Notes: generated by a model not told the origin, from the letters alone. A stretch of DNA of 63,032 nt from CAZEYI01 sp964422855 (GCA_964422855.1 CAYRCS010000002.1:1-63032); one strand, 5' to 3'; numbered from the stretch's first letter, positions 10,397-22,778 are shown. Made by a program: numbers and translations.

Positions 10397-10672
10397 TGAT
10401 ACAGCATTTATGTATGTAAATATTTTTATTATATGTAATATGCTCTCTAAGTCAATGATTGAATTCGTAAAAAAATTCTATAGCTAATATTTCATAAATA
10501 TTGGTTCCTTTTTGAGTACTTCTCATTCTACAATTACTAAATTATATCTATCATTCATTTAATCCATGTTTTTTCGTATAAGGTATTGAGTTTCACTAGC
10601 TCTTCATAATAAGTGTTTGCGTTTACGGACACGATGTCCACCAGTTTTGGTGTATTTAGGTTAATAAAAAAT

Positions 10673-11230
10673 ATGAAAAAAATACTTTCGCCAAAAGAAG
10701 CTGAAGAATTACTGAACATATTGGAAGTACGTTTTGCTAAAAATATGCATCGCCACCAGGGTCTCGTGTGGGATAAAGTACAAGCAAAGTTAGGATCCAA
10801 TGCTGATGCATTATGATCACTGAATGAGATGGAAAGAACTGGTGGGGAACCAGATGTTATCTGATATGATAAAAAAAATAATGCATATATTTTCTGTGAC
10901 TGCTCAGTAGAAAGCCCCTCAGGTCGTAGAAGTGTGTGTTATGATATGGAGGCGCTAAACTCAAGAAAGGAAAACAAACCCAAAGATAGTGCCATAGGTA
11001 TGGCTACTGCTATGGGCATCGAAGTGTTGACAGAAGCACAATACAGAGATCTACAACAATTAGGAAAATTTGATATGAAAACATCGAGCTGGATACAAAC
11101 GCCTGCTGCTATTAGAAAACTAGGTGGTGCGCTTTTCTGTGATCGTCGCTATGAAAATGTCTTTGTGTATCATAATGGTGCAGAATCATATTATGCTGCG
11201 AGATGATTTCGTGGATTGCTCTATGTATAA
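10673..11230 (+). CDS. DUF4256-family protein
   Basis: The 185-residue protein matches the DUF4256 family closely over its length. Landmarks are ILSPKEAEELLNILEVRF, WDKVQAKL, SLNEMERTGGEPDVIG, YDMEALNSRKENKP, IRKLGGALFCDRRY and NGAESYYAARGFRG. Four Gly at conserved positions are UGA. The family is widespread in bacteria and has no established biochemical role. The start at 10673 is chosen because family members begin a few residues before SPKEAEELL; an in-frame ATG at 10613 would add 20 atypical residues. The flanking genes on both sides are on the opposite strand. Confidence 0.9.
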
Positions 11231-11243
11231 ATTTCGATAAGAA

Positions 11244-12977
11244 TTATCTATCTACAAACAGCATACACAGCTTGATATCATGATAGCTGATTTTCCCGTC
11301 GAGAAAATCAAAAATAATTTTGTGTTTTACTCTTTCACTGGTGGATACAAATTCTTTGTTGGCGGCAAGTGTGCGAAGAGCTTTGGTAATTTTTTGTAAA
11401 AGCACTTTGGGTGGAGCAAGGTGCTGGATATCTATCTCCGGCATCAGTATGCTAATCTTGGAAATATGCTCCAAGACAGTCCCTGTAGTAAGCTCACGTA
11501 TCTCTGCGATTTGTTCTAATGTTTTGCCTTGCTGGACATATATGAGCGTCTGTTTGACGGTGTCTCATTTTTCTTTTTTGGGTTTGGTGGGACGAGGGCT
11601 TGTAGCGAGCGTTTCTTTTTCTATGACAAGTTCCTCGGACGTATAGTTCCCTCCAATTAATGCTATGAAACGCTTGTGTATCTCTCAGAAATTTTTGTCA
11701 TCTATGATACTATATATAGCTCCTTTTTCTTCAGACTGATCTCGAAAATATTTGTCTGCTCTGAGGACCAGTGGATGTGCACGGAGTCATTGTTCGTTGA
11801 TACCTAGCAAATGTAATCCATCCAAAGACTTGATCCTCGAGAGTGCAACATATGCTTGCCCTGGCTCAAAAACACGAGACAAGTCCATCTCAGCTGCATC
11901 CAACGTCATACCTTGGGATTTGTGGACGGTGATCGCCCATGCCAGTTTGAGTGGGATTTGTTTGACGTTGGCAATTATCTGTGAAGCATTTTCAATAGAT
12001 CGATTTTCTGGTTCGGCTTTAATAACCAGATCATCATGTACCTTGACCATGGGATACCCGTCGCTCTGATTGAATCATATAACTTCACCTGTCGTGCCAT
12101 TGAAATACTGCTTTTGTGGATTGTTTTTGACAAAAATTACTTGTGCTCATACCTTGAGAGCTAAGGTACTGGGAGCAAGCATAGATTTGGTAATGGCGGC
12201 AACGAGATTTTTATCACCAGATCCTACGGCCATATATATTTTTAAGTCGTTCTCCAGTTCTTCTAGCTTCTGTGTATTGATGCGATCGACGTCGATGTTG
12301 TGCGTGTAGAGTTTGACGGGATTTGGATGTGAGACTGCTTTACCCAAACGCGTTTTCAATATTGCCAATCATGCTGCTTGCATATCGCCCTTTCTGAGTG
12401 TATTGAGAATGTCGCTAAAATCTCCTTCTGACTGTCTGTGTTGCGTATGGAGATAGCACATGACTAGATCTAGATCTTTCCATGCCTTGGAAGCAAAAGC
12501 AAATCTTTTGTTGGATTCGCTTCCATCTGAATTGAGGGACATCACTGGAGGCAATTGGAAAAAATCGCCAACAAAAATTACTTGTAAGCCACCAAACGGA
12601 CGTCCATCTCTTCTGAGCATCTGCACTACTCTATCTACTGAGTCTATTGTATTGGCGCTCAGCATAGAGATTTCGTCGATGATCAAGACTTTTGCTTTGC
12701 TAATATTTTTGTGTAAGCGTTCATTTTGTTGGATGAGTTCCATATCATAATCGCTCAATACATCCTTGATCCCTATCCCTGATCGCGAATGGATCGTTAC
12801 TCCACCGATGTGTGTAGCCGCTATGCCGGTCGATGCAGTAATAGCTACCTGCACCCCACAAGATCGGAGCCATTGGATATATTTGTTGATGACAAAAGTT
12901 TTTCCACTACCAGCCTGCCCTGTGAGAAATACATTTCTGCCTGATTTGAGTATCGAAAGGGCTAATTGTTGATCCAT
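11244..12977 (-). CDS. PIF1-like DNA helicase with C-terminal HTH-type extension
   Basis: The 577-residue protein has Walker A GQAGSGKT, the PIF1/RecD-like segment ASTGIAATHIGG, Walker B LIIDEISM, motif III FVGDFFQLPPV and the C-terminal motifs LAWAITVHKSQGMT and YVALSRIKSLDGL. PIF1 helicases are 5'-3' SF1B enzymes acting in genome maintenance and on G-quadruplexes or R-loops. After about residue 430 comes an extra region with TVKQTLIYVQQGKTLEQIA and SISY-like helical repeats, resembling the helix-turn-helix tail seen on bacterial RecQ/PIF1-like helicases. It is transcribed alone, converging on the DUF4256 gene. Confidence 0.92.
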
Positions 12978-13097
12978 ATATACTTAGTTCTTTTTTTTCA
13001 TAAATACAAATGAGAGAGTCATATGTATTGTTGATCCTTTTGTCAATCATGAATATTTGATAGTTCATAGGATATGATATTGCAAAAGTTGGGCGAA

Positions 13098-13127
13098 TTG
13101 CTACCTATACACTAACGATTTTATAGT
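13098..13127 (+). promoter_or_regulatory. Putative promoter of the glycan gene cluster
   Basis: A TTGCTA hexamer and a TATAGT hexamer (5 of 6 matches to TATAAT) are 18 bases apart. The predicted start lies only a few bases before the ATG at 13137, so the transcript would be leaderless or nearly so. Confidence 0.4.
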
Positions 13128-13136
13128 ATATATCGA

Positions 13137-14078
13137 ATGGGGACTAAGAAGACTATTACTATCGTCGTACCTGTGTATAACGAAGAGCTCAATATACAAA
13201 ATACAATAACATCATTGGCTGACTATATACGTAAAGATTTGTTTCAGGATTATGACTTTACTATTTTATTGGTTGATGATGGTAGTAAAGATGATTCTTG
13301 GTCTGAAATACAAAAACTCAATGCATCGCATCCTTTTGTACACTGTATTCAATTGAGTAAAAATGTAGGTAAAGAAATTGCCCTTACCGCAGGCATATCG
13401 TATGCGCAGGCTGATGCATATATTACAATGGATGCTGATGGGCAAAGACCTATAGATCTTATCCATGATTTTGTGGCGGCATGGCATAAAGGCGCTCTCG
13501 TTGTATGCGGCAAAAGGAAAAGTATGTACAGATCATTACGAAGGAAAACAGCAAGTAAAATATTTAATCGCTGTATGAAGTTTTTGACTGACGTCCCTTT
13601 TGACTCATCGCTTACAGACTATATGCTTTTGGATCAAAAGGTTGCTTCATATGTGTTAGAATATGGAGAGAAAAATAGAATTTTTAGAGGGATTGTCTTG
13701 GGATTGTGATTTGATGTTATTGAAATCCCTTTTGATGAACCACCGAGAAAACATGGTAATAGTGGACGATGATTTAAAAAATTATACAATCTTGCCATAG
13801 CTAGTGTGACCTCCTTTTCGGTTTTCCCATTAAAATTTGTGTGATGGTTGGGACTAGGTATTGTCTTTGTTGCTGCTGCGCTACTAATTTTTATGGCAAT
13901 TAGTAGGTTCTTTATGGGAGATCCATTACTGATTACTAATACTGCATTTTTTGTAGTCAGTAATATTTTGCTATCAGGCATTACCATGATCGCTATCGGT
14001 ATCATTGCATTGTATGTTGCCAGTATACATCAAGAAGTAAGGCATAGACCTTTGTATATCATAAAAAAACATCTCTAA
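13137..14078 (+). CDS. Glycosyltransferase family 2, polyprenyl-phosphate type
   Basis: The 313-residue protein has a GT2 domain: ITIVVPVYNEELNI, LLVDDGSKDDS, SKNVGKEIALTAG and the metal-binding TMDADGQRP. The C-terminal 80 residues hold two membrane helices (near residues 238-260 and 275-295). This is the DPMS/GtrB/ArnC-like arrangement that charges undecaprenyl phosphate with a sugar for transfer outside the membrane. It opens a run of coupled plus-strand genes; its stop overlaps the next ATG as TAATG. Large polytopic proteins further down the cluster are natural acceptors of such a lipid-linked sugar. Confidence 0.9.
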
Positions 14079-15274
14079 TGTATCGTGTTGCACATATTTG
14101 TCGTTTCCCTGCCAATGAAGAAATCCATAGTTATAATGGTGGGGTTGCGTCGTATACGTGGTTTTTCCTTGATAGTATCAATCACGACAAAAACTATCAG
14201 CATTATGTACTTCATGATCAAAAAAAGTGTGCATTGCCCAAACCTTTGGAGCAGTGATGACGATGGCGTGCATCATATTTTTTTGTGATAGATATTATAC
14301 GCGGCTTATACAAAATTAAGCCACATATTATCCATGTGCAATGGGAACTTTCCTTATTTGGACCACTGATCAATAATTTTCTTCTCCTGATTATTTTGTG
14401 GTTATGTAAGATGTTGGGGAGCAAAATTATTGTTACCCGACATCATGTTCTCGATACGCATCTATTGACCAAAAAATTTGTACAAGAACAGTGATATCGT
14501 CTTCCTGCACGAATAATTCGCTTGGCTACTCGCATCTTGTATGGTATGGCAAAAGGATTTGATCATCATATCGTGCATGAAAATTTGCATCAAAAGATAT
14601 TGGAAAGATCTTATCACTTCCGTGAAGTATCTGTCATCCATCATGGCATACAAGAGGTACATCAGATAGATAAACAACAGGCATGCGATTTTTATCATGT
14701 CGATACAGATCATTTTGTTGTATGATTTTGTGGCTACGCCGCAGCATACAAAAATATTGATATTCTTATCGATGGATTTGCTGATTTTCATAAACAAAAT
14801 CCCGATAGTCACCTCCTGATAGGAGCTGGCAAACATCCAAAACGAACTCATGATGCAGCCTATAAAGATCATTATCAATCACTACAGAGTCATGCAAAAA
14901 ATGCACTTATATCTTGATCATATCAATGGATTTGATTTGTCCCCGATAAAGATCTAGACACTTTTTATAGTGCATGTGATGTACTTGTGTTCCCTTATAA
15001 ACATTCGTTTTCTTCCAGCTGACCGCTGGCACTCAGTATTGCACATCACAAAATCTTTGTTTTTTCTCCTCCACTTTTTCCTTATTTCCCGGATCTCGCA
15101 GACAATGTTTTTACACTTGATGCACAAAGTCTTTCCAATACATTGTCTCAAGTTTATGCCAATACAGAAACATATATGAAAAATATAGCTACTATGCAGG
15201 CCAGTAGAAAACGATCTGTTCTAGCATCTTCTTATCTAGGTATTTACCATTCATTGTCTGTATCTCATGTTTAA
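14078..15274 (+). CDS. Glycosyltransferase, GT4/GT-B type
   Basis: The 398-residue protein has a GT-B layout. The N-terminal acceptor domain starts VAHICRFPAN and includes YNGGVASYTWFF; a hydrophobic stretch LLLIILWLC sits in the middle of that half. The C-terminal donor domain has VGFCGYAAAYKNIDILIDGF, written here by its key parts GFCGYAAAYKNID and LLIGAGKH, followed by GFVPDKDLDTFYSACDVLV and an FSSSGPLALSIAH block in place of the usual E-x7-E. It should use a nucleotide sugar to build a surface glycan. The frame contains many UGA-Gly. The start overlaps the previous stop. Confidence 0.85.
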
Positions 15275-16067
15275 TAAACTCCATCTTCTTCGTGAATATC
15301 TACTCCTAGCTGCCAAACCTCGCAATATAAAAAATCTTTTTATTCTTGTGTGGCATTGCAACAATTTTTTGTCCTTGTATAAATTGTTGTTTGGGAAAGA
15401 GGTAGTTCTTTATTATCGTTTTGACAATAAAAAGACTTTCGCTTTGACTATTAGAGATATAAATGATCTAGGCATTGTATTTGAGATTTTTGTTACACAA
15501 GTTTATATATTTCCTGATACACTACAAAATCCTACATATATCTTGGATATATGATGACATGTATGATTTTTTACTCTTCTTTGCCACTATTTGTATCCCA
15601 AGGCACATATATACACTTTTGAACCAGATCCAGCAAATTTTGAACAACTTACAAAAAATCTTGCTTTGAATAAAGTAGATACAAGCTATATCCATACCCA
15701 TAATTTTGGGGTAGGGAAAGAAGAGGCTCAAGTACAATTGTATCAAACATATAGATGATCAGACAAATCTCTATATCCAACCGACGATAAGATTGGTAGC
15801 TGTACCATCCAAATACGTCCTCTGTCTAGTATACTACACGAATACGACATTTCTTATGTAGATGTATTAAAGATTGATATTGAATGAGCAGAGCATGAAT
15901 TATTTGATGCATGGTGATTTGAATCATTGCGTAATGTATATTGCTTCTTTTTGGAGGTGCATCCAGCTCCTGGATATAGTATGCATACTCTTATCAAGAA
16001 CATCTCATCCTACTTTCCTATACATAGATCACAACATATCGTTCATTATTTTTGTAAACATAGATAA
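15267..16067 (+). CDS. FkbM-family SAM-dependent methyltransferase (copy 1)
   Basis: The 266-residue protein has the SAM-binding motif ILDIGGHVGFFTLL (two consecutive Gly are UGA), IYTFEPDPANFEQL, and the FkbM landmarks VDVLKIDIEGAEHELF and FFLEVHP. FkbM enzymes O-methylate sugars or polyketides; within this glycan locus sugar methylation is the likely role. The ATG lies 8 bases inside the previous gene. An N-terminal 90-residue extension before the SAM motif is hydrophobic in parts (LFILVWHCNNFLSLYKLLF). Confidence 0.88.
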
Positions 16068-17119
16068 TGAATATCCTTTACTATCTCCCATCCCCTTATA
16101 CCATCTATGCTAATAGGAGCATCTACAACGGATTTAAAAATGCTTTTATAGATCTGGGGCATACGTTTAGTACTTATAGTGCTGGAGATAATTTTACTGC
16201 ACTCATGGATCGCGAACAGCCAGATATATTTATGATGCAATTGGGGATATACGAATTAAAATATTTGGATTTGCAGATACTTCTTGCACATAAAAAAAGG
16301 GGGATGAAGGTTTTTGTCTATATGCCCTATCGGGACTCGCCTCTTGCATGGTGGAGAATTAATGAAGTCAGAAAGATTGCGGATAATACCCAACTCATGG
16401 ATTTCATCTGCCGTGATAATATCGGCGACATATACTATAACTCATGCGAACAAGGTGATCCAAGAATGATGTGATTTACTCAGGATACCTGATATATACA
16501 TCATTGCATCCCTTTTGCTGCTGATCGTATTGCATTACAAACACCCATATGTGAAGATCGTTTCGCAAAAGATATATCTTATGTGGGTACCTACTTACCA
16601 GAAAAGAAAAAAGAATTTGAGAAACTTCTTTTCCCTCTGTGAAAAAAATATACACTCTGACTATATGGTCAAGACTGGACTTATAAGGATATGTGTCTGT
16701 GACGAATACAAAGGGCTGGGCAATATTTTAATATACCATATCTGAGAAGTATACAAAAACCGAAGCTCACTCTTGCAGAAGAAGGAAATATCTATAGGAG
16801 TAGCAAGATATGTATCAATATACATGACCGACAACAACAGAAGTTTGGTGGAGATTGCAATGAAAGAACATTTAAGATACCGTTTTGTGGTGGTTGTCAG
16901 GTAGTTAATAATGTCTCATGTATCGATAAATATTTTGTAGATACAGAGGAAATATATATTGCGAGGTCTCCTACGCAATGGTATGACATTATCCAGTATC
17001 TCATAGAGAACCCCGGTATACGTGAAAAAACTGCTCACGCTGGACATGCCAAAGTTATGGCTGCACATACATATCATCATAGAGTCGCGACACTCTTAGA
17101 ACTTTATAACAAGCTATAA
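16067..17119 (+). CDS. CgeB-like glycosyltransferase
   Basis: The 350-residue protein starts MNILYYLPSPYTIYANRS and resembles the CgeB / DUF3880-type GT-B family: DIFMMQLG, VFVYMPYRDSP, a central HHCIPFAADR, SYVGTYLPEKKKEFEKLL, LYGQDW, KICINIHDRQ, NERTFKIPFCGGCQVVN and a C-terminal EIYIARSPTQWYDIIQYL. These blocks match the donor-binding half of the family. The sugar is unknown. The start overlaps the preceding FkbM stop (TAATG), which supports one operon. UGA-Gly occurs at several family-conserved Gly. Confidence 0.8.
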
Positions 17120-17121
17120 GC

Positions 17122-19296
17122 ATGCATCTCAAACAAAAAATAGAAAAATATATGCATCACATTATCTTCGCAATTATTGTGTGTATTTTTGTAGTTGTTA
17201 ATCATGTACCCCTTGGGACAGTCATTGCATCAGGAGATTTTTATCAACTCTTAGATCCCGTTCACAACGTTAGTAGATATCTATATATGTGGCTTACACA
17301 ACATGGACAAGGGGGGTTCAATTATCTTGCTCCATCTTGGCCATATTATATGCTTATATGATTTGTTGATCGATTGTGATGAAGCATATCCATACAAGCA
17401 ACTTTTACTATGATCTTGCTCGTTGTTGGATCATATATGACAGCTTGGTGGGCGACATGACTCTTTGTTAACGATAGATGGACTAGGTGGATATTGACTA
17501 TATTTTATGCATGCAATAGTGTTATTTTTTCTTTCTTTTTTTATTCGTGGTGATATGTACATCACTTTTTGATTTATATTTTTCTACCTCCCCTCATACT
17601 AGGCTTCCTCAAAGTATTGATGGATGAACATAATAGAGATCAATACACATATATATTGATATTGCGATTCCTTGTTGCAACTATTGGATTTAATAATTTA
17701 TGATTTTTGGCGGCCATTGTATTGTTATATTTGTTGATCGGAGTCAGCTTCCTAGCTTTTGGTATTGTGCGTATTAATGCAAATCTTATGAAAAACATGC
17801 TTACTTTTGTGATTGCATGTTTTTTTGCCTTTGGACGATATGTACTCGCATTTTATATGTCTCAGTCATTTTTTAGTGAGAAGATATCTTCCTCTCATAT
17901 TTTTGGAGGGAATATACAATGAATAATCGCTGCAACTTCTAATACTGTTCTCAATTCTTTGAGGCTTTACATAGGCGATTTTTTTAATACACCTTTCTTC
18001 GTGTTCCAACTCATATATCCCTTATGTCTTATCCCTGGGGTATTGTTATTAAAAAATAAGTATAAACCATTTATGGCACTCCTTATTGTGTTTGGTATTT
18101 TTGTCGTGTTATCAACAAGATTTGGTAGCATATTTACATGGCTCAATACGTTCCTTTTTCAATTTCATTTCTTTCAGCTTTTCCGCTCACCCGATAAGAT
18201 ATTTATTATGCTACCTGCCTTATATTTGGCTTTATATAGTATGATCTATACACATCAGCTTGTTGTCAAAAAACAGATTCGTTTTATGCTATTGTGGGTT
18301 CTGGTCTGTATTGTACCCTTCCTGGGCAATCATATCAAAGAATGATTCTACAAATACTCTAGCGACAATCCGTCTATTGCCGTACATGTTCCATCATCTT
18401 ATACTGACATAGTAAAAACTATCAATAATGATGAACGTAGTATATGAATTTTGTCTCTACCCAATGTAGCCGTCACCTCACTCAATTGGGCAAATTATCC
18501 ATCACGATGACTTGTAGGCGCAGATCTACTCCATACATTATATAACAAACCATATTTTTCTGCTAATAGTTATGATCATCCTACACTTGAGACACAAATG
18601 AGTTTGGCTCACATGTGATCGGCCAGTGGCAATGTGCAAGATCTCATAGATGCTGTTGAATTATTTGGCGCATGATATGTTGTGTTGCATCGTATTGTTC
18701 CTACTGCATCTACTGCCGGCTTACAAAAAATAGCAAATATTCTCAATACTGCTGAAAACACTAAGTTGTTGGATTTGCTCTATACGAATCCTTTGTTTAA
18801 CTTATATAAAGTCAGCAATCCATTTGTGCAGAGCACTTTGAGTGTATCTTCAGGAACCTTGTATTTTCAAAAATACAATCCTATATTGTATGAATGATAT
18901 ATCGTTGGTAGCGGTAGCGTCGATATTGTATTGCGTCAGGGTTTTGATACACAACGACGCTTCTTAATAACTGAGAACAAACAGAATTTTGCTACAGATT
19001 GTACAAATCCCAATACATATCGTCAATGAAAATCTATTACCTACGAATGTTATAACACAAACATATTGTTTCATATCGGGAGCATTATCAAATGATTGCT
19101 CATAGATGATACTGTCACTGACCATACTATGTACAAAACATTTGGAAATTCCCGGTCCTTCGATTTACCCCATAATAATGCTGGCACACATTTTTATATA
19201 TTTTATATACCACAATTATTCTTGTATTTTGGTTTATTGTCTCAGATAATTTTATTTGTTCGAGTTATATATGCTCTCAAAAAGCACTATAGTTAA
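17122..19296 (+). CDS. Large polytopic membrane protein, possible GT-C transferase
   Basis: The 724-residue protein has about a dozen hydrophobic helices in residues 10-410 (such as HHIIFAIIVCIFVVVNHV), then a roughly 280-residue extracytoplasmic-looking region, and a final membrane helix (LFLYFGLLSQIILFVRVIY). The first loop has ASGDFYQLLDP, where an acidic residue could act like the catalytic Asp of GT-C enzymes. I cannot assign a family with certainty; membrane arabinofuranosyltransferase-like or YfhO-like proteins have this outline. It follows the CgeB-like gene by two bases, so it belongs to the glycan operon and may use the lipid-linked sugar made by the GT2 enzyme. Confidence 0.7.
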
Positions 19297-20932
19297 ACAT
19301 AGCTGATTACTTTTTGCCTTATTTCTTTTGCTGGTCGGATTTGTGTTTTTTCGTAATCGGGGAAGTGGTTATTGGCTCTTATTGGATGATGTTCCCACTC
19401 CATTACAATACCTAAGTTTTGTCCCAGGGTTGTATGATGGTATTATGTGGCATATTATCAATCGATGCAGTCATATTTTTTGATCAATGTTGTGGCAAAA
19501 GATTTCTTACTTATCTCTTTTTGTAGCATTGGGGCTATGATGATTTTATCTAGGACGCAAAACCGGCATACTATCAGCTATCGCATCGGGCATATTTATA
19601 TGTTGCAATCCCTTTGTTTTTGATAGATTTGTTCATGGGCAATTTAATGTCATCTGATGACTTGTCTTATTGGTACGATGATGGGTCAGCTTACTATCAT
19701 ATATAGACAATAAACAAAAAATATCTTATATCGCAGTAACGGGAATACTATGGGGACTGGCATGCTCACTTTTGTACCACAGCATATTTATGGTTGCTTT
19801 ATTTGGTGTATGTATGTTATTTGTACATCATACGAATATTAAGCAAAAGATCGTAGATTTTGGTATCCTTGTAGGATGTGTGTTATTGCCTATTATAAAT
19901 GTCGTGGTTGGAGTACTTAATTGATGATCCAGTATCGTAGATACAGCTCTAAGCATAGAGAATCAAACCTCCTTTTTTCGTATTTATGATCCAGAAAGCC
20001 CGAGCTTAGCTGCATGGCGTCTTGATGGATTTCGAAGACATACATATGATAATTTTGTTACTTCGTATGGATATCTGGATTATCCGTCGATTATCTTTTT
20101 TTCTTTGTTTGTCTTTGTTGTATTGGGATATGGGTATCTATTGTATCACAATAAACAGAAACTTTTTTGGATTTCTATTTTGTTAGTAGGTTTGCTTGCT
20201 TATATATTATCTCTAGCTGGTAATGGGGTGGTTTTTGATACTATACATAGGTTTATCAATGATAATATACCACGATATGGTGGGATGAGAGATCCTCAAA
20301 AACGACTTATTGTGGTATTAATATTATATACAATATGCTATGCACGCTGAGTTGTGTTGATTCAAACTATACACCATCGTCTTTCTTATTTTGTCTTGTC
20401 GTTCGCATTGGCTCTGCCATTGCTCTATGGGAACTATATATTTCTACATGACCATTACTTCTCCACTACTGATTATCCAAACGATCGATATAGTGCAAAA
20501 CAATACCTTGAAACAATTGATCTGTGCCAACAGACCTGATGTTATGATGTGTTGGTTGTCCCATGGCATCTTTATATATCATTCCATTTTACTGATGGAG
20601 TTGTGGGCAATCCAAGTGATAGATTTTTCCTCCCTGCCAAAATTTTGCAAGGAGATAATATTGAAATTTGATCTATCTATTCTCATAGTACCAGATCGGC
20701 TAGTAAGACAATAGAATCATATCTATGACCTGACTGATTATTGCCTACAACAGACCAGAATATTATATCTAATTTTATGGACGCACTCGAGGCACTTGGG
20801 ATAAAACATATTGTGCTACTCAAGGAAACAGATTGGCAACACTATGATGACTTGTTACAAAGAACTCTCGTAGGGAATCTTGGATCTATCGTTATTGATG
20901 ATCCATATATACGTGTATATAGGCTAAAATAA
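19271..20932 (+). CDS. Second polytopic membrane protein of the glycan operon
   Basis: The start ATG at 19271 lies 26 bases inside the previous gene in another frame. The 553-residue protein has about ten hydrophobic helices, an early loop with WLLLDDVPTPLQYLSF, and a C-terminal soluble part with DALEALGIKHIVLLKETDW. The region RYGGMRDPQKRLIVVLIL resembles the LFRSPDKIFIMLP of its upstream neighbour at the same relative place, so the two are probably distant paralogues with the same fold. A GT-C or lipid-linked glycan function is inferred from context. It ends the coupled run that began at 13137. Confidence 0.68.
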
Positions 20933-21046
20933 TGTGTCACAATAAAATACATCATATATATCTCCTATTATTTTGATGTATCATAATAGAGGACTGAAAT
21001 CTGTTTGCATTATCAAACTAATTTGTTATTGTTGTTGTGATTTATA

Positions 21047-21970
21047 ATGTTCATCATTATGCAACACTTACAAAAAATCAAGAAAATACTTACTTTACCA
21101 GTTATCCTCGTGCTATCTGTATCAGCTATGATGGCTATTGTAATTACAATAAATATTGTGTCTGAGTTTACAAACTGGGAGGTTTTGGATGATTCTAATG
21201 GATATGGATACGGATATGGATACGGTTGTCTTATGCATTTGGGTAACTGCACGAACTACTATGTGTATGGATATGGGTATGGATATGATGCAAATTCTAT
21301 AATGATAGATGAAGATACTTCTGATGGAGGTGGATCAAGTTCTGGACCTAAATCAATAAACAATCATATAGATGAAGATACTGTAGAAAAATCTCTTGAA
21401 GATTTCTTAGATGGAGATGCTGAGAATCAAGGCAATATTAAAGATTCTCCGTTTGGTGATCCAATAAACGAAGCATACCAATACGCTTACTCTCTTGGTA
21501 TCACTACTATGGGTGATGTACAATCAGCTATGCCAGAACAAGGCACTACAAGAGCGCAATTGGCTAAGATGATGGTACAATTTGCAAGCAATGCTTTGGG
21601 TAAATCGATCGATGCTTCTAGAATAGAAATGTGTAGCTCATATGATGATGTAGATGTATCGTTTGGGGATCTTAAAGATTTCATAATTGCTGCTTGTTCG
21701 ATGAAAATCATGTGATTGGAAGTAGATGAAAATAATCCATTACCAAACTTTGATCCAAACTCGTTTGTTAGTAGATGAGAAATCGCAACGGTATTGGGTA
21801 GATTGATATTTGGTAATGCATACAAAAATATAGATCCATATTATGCTGGCTATATGACTGCTTTGTTTAATGCTGGTGTCATGACGATCAATGATCCAAC
21901 AATTATGGATATAAGAGCAAATATATGGATCATGCTTCAAAGAGCACATATGTGGTTGGCTGGCAAATAA
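21047..21970 (+). CDS. SLH-like surface protein with Gly-Tyr repeats
   Basis: The frame gives 307 residues from the ATG at 21047; an ATG at 21059 is also likely, because a TATAAT at 21043-21048 overlaps the first ATG and would give a leaderless message from the second. A signal or anchor helix (LPVILVLSVSAMMAIVITI) is followed by two GY repeat tracts around NCTNYY, then an acidic Ser/Gly linker. The C-terminal half has three S-layer-homology-like units (AYSLGITTMGD with TTRAQLAKMMVQFA; DLKDFIIAACSMKIMG with VSRGEIATVLGRLI; a weaker third). It probably attaches to the cell wall or its glycan, whose genes lie just upstream. Confidence 0.8.
21200..21226 (+). repeat. GGATAT/GGATAC hexamer tract (Gly-Tyr)
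   Basis: Four and a half tandem copies of a 6-base unit encode GYGYGYGYG in the SLH-like protein. A related second tract of three units lies at 21266-21286. Such tracts can change length by slippage in steps of two residues. Confidence 0.85.
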
Positions 21971-21999
21971 TGAGAAATCCGTAATAGAAAATAATAATA

Positions 22000-22028
22000 A
22001 AACTTCGTCCTAGTGGCGAAGTTTTTTG
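22000..22028 (+). terminator. Rho-independent terminator after the SLH-like gene
   Basis: The stem ACTTCG/CGAAGT with an 8-base loop is followed by six T. It lies 30 bases after the SLH-like gene stop. Confidence 0.75.
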
Positions 22029-22044
22029 TATCATGATTTGATAT

Positions 22045-22776
22045 ATGGATACATATAGATATATTTGCTGTATGAAAAAAATATCTCACTCGTATAATAA
22101 TCATACATTTGATTACACTATCCGTCATACTGCAGACCAATCTATTTGGAATGAAATTTTTGTGCATCATGAATATAGGTCAGTCTATGAGATTGTTACA
22201 AATGCTGAAAACCCAATAATCGATGTGGGTGCGCATGTAGGGTATTTTACTCTCCTGTGCCGTGGTCTCAATGATACAACTCCTATCTACGCTATCGAAC
22301 CGAGTCCAGAGAACAATGATCTCCTCGAACAACATATTAGAGACAATAAGATTGCCAATATAATACAGATTAGATCAGCTCTATTTGCACTTTCTGGATC
22401 GCAGCATCTATCCTTAGATCCTGATGGTATCTGGAACAAGATCGTAGAAAAAAACTGACCTACAACCGTCTCTGTACCTACCATCACACTCCATGATGTC
22501 TGTGCACAATATGGCATAGAAAAAATATCACTGCTCAAACTCGATATAGAATGAAGTGAATATAAAATACTTATGCACATGCCAAGTACTATGTGGGCCT
22601 GCATAGAGCACATCTTTCTGGAATATCATACCGATGCTACTCAAGAATATGCTAATCATGAATATCTATCCAATCTCATGCGCGAACACGGATTTTCTGT
22701 AGAACATTTCCCATCCAAATTTGACAAAAAACTAGGCTTCTTGCTTGCTAGAAATAAGAGAATGAAGAAAATATAA
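22045..22776 (+). CDS. FkbM-family SAM-dependent methyltransferase (copy 2)
   Basis: The 243-residue protein (234 if translation starts at the ATG at 22072) has the SAM motif IIDVGAHVGYFTLL, YAIEPSPENNDLLEQH, and the FkbM block SLLKLDIEGSEYKIL followed by IFLEYH. It is a paralogue of the methyltransferase at 15267 but diverged. Here the Gly of DVGAHVG are standard codons while DIEGSE uses UGA. A role in methylating a surface sugar is inferred from the adjacent locus. It ends two bases before the convergent EngB gene. Confidence 0.87.
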
Positions 22777-22778
22777 TA

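Noticed and set aside
10555..10800. Minus-strand frame opposite the start of the DUF4256 gene
   Set aside because: The DUF4256 match is strong on the plus strand. The part beyond it (10555-10672) is too short to judge.
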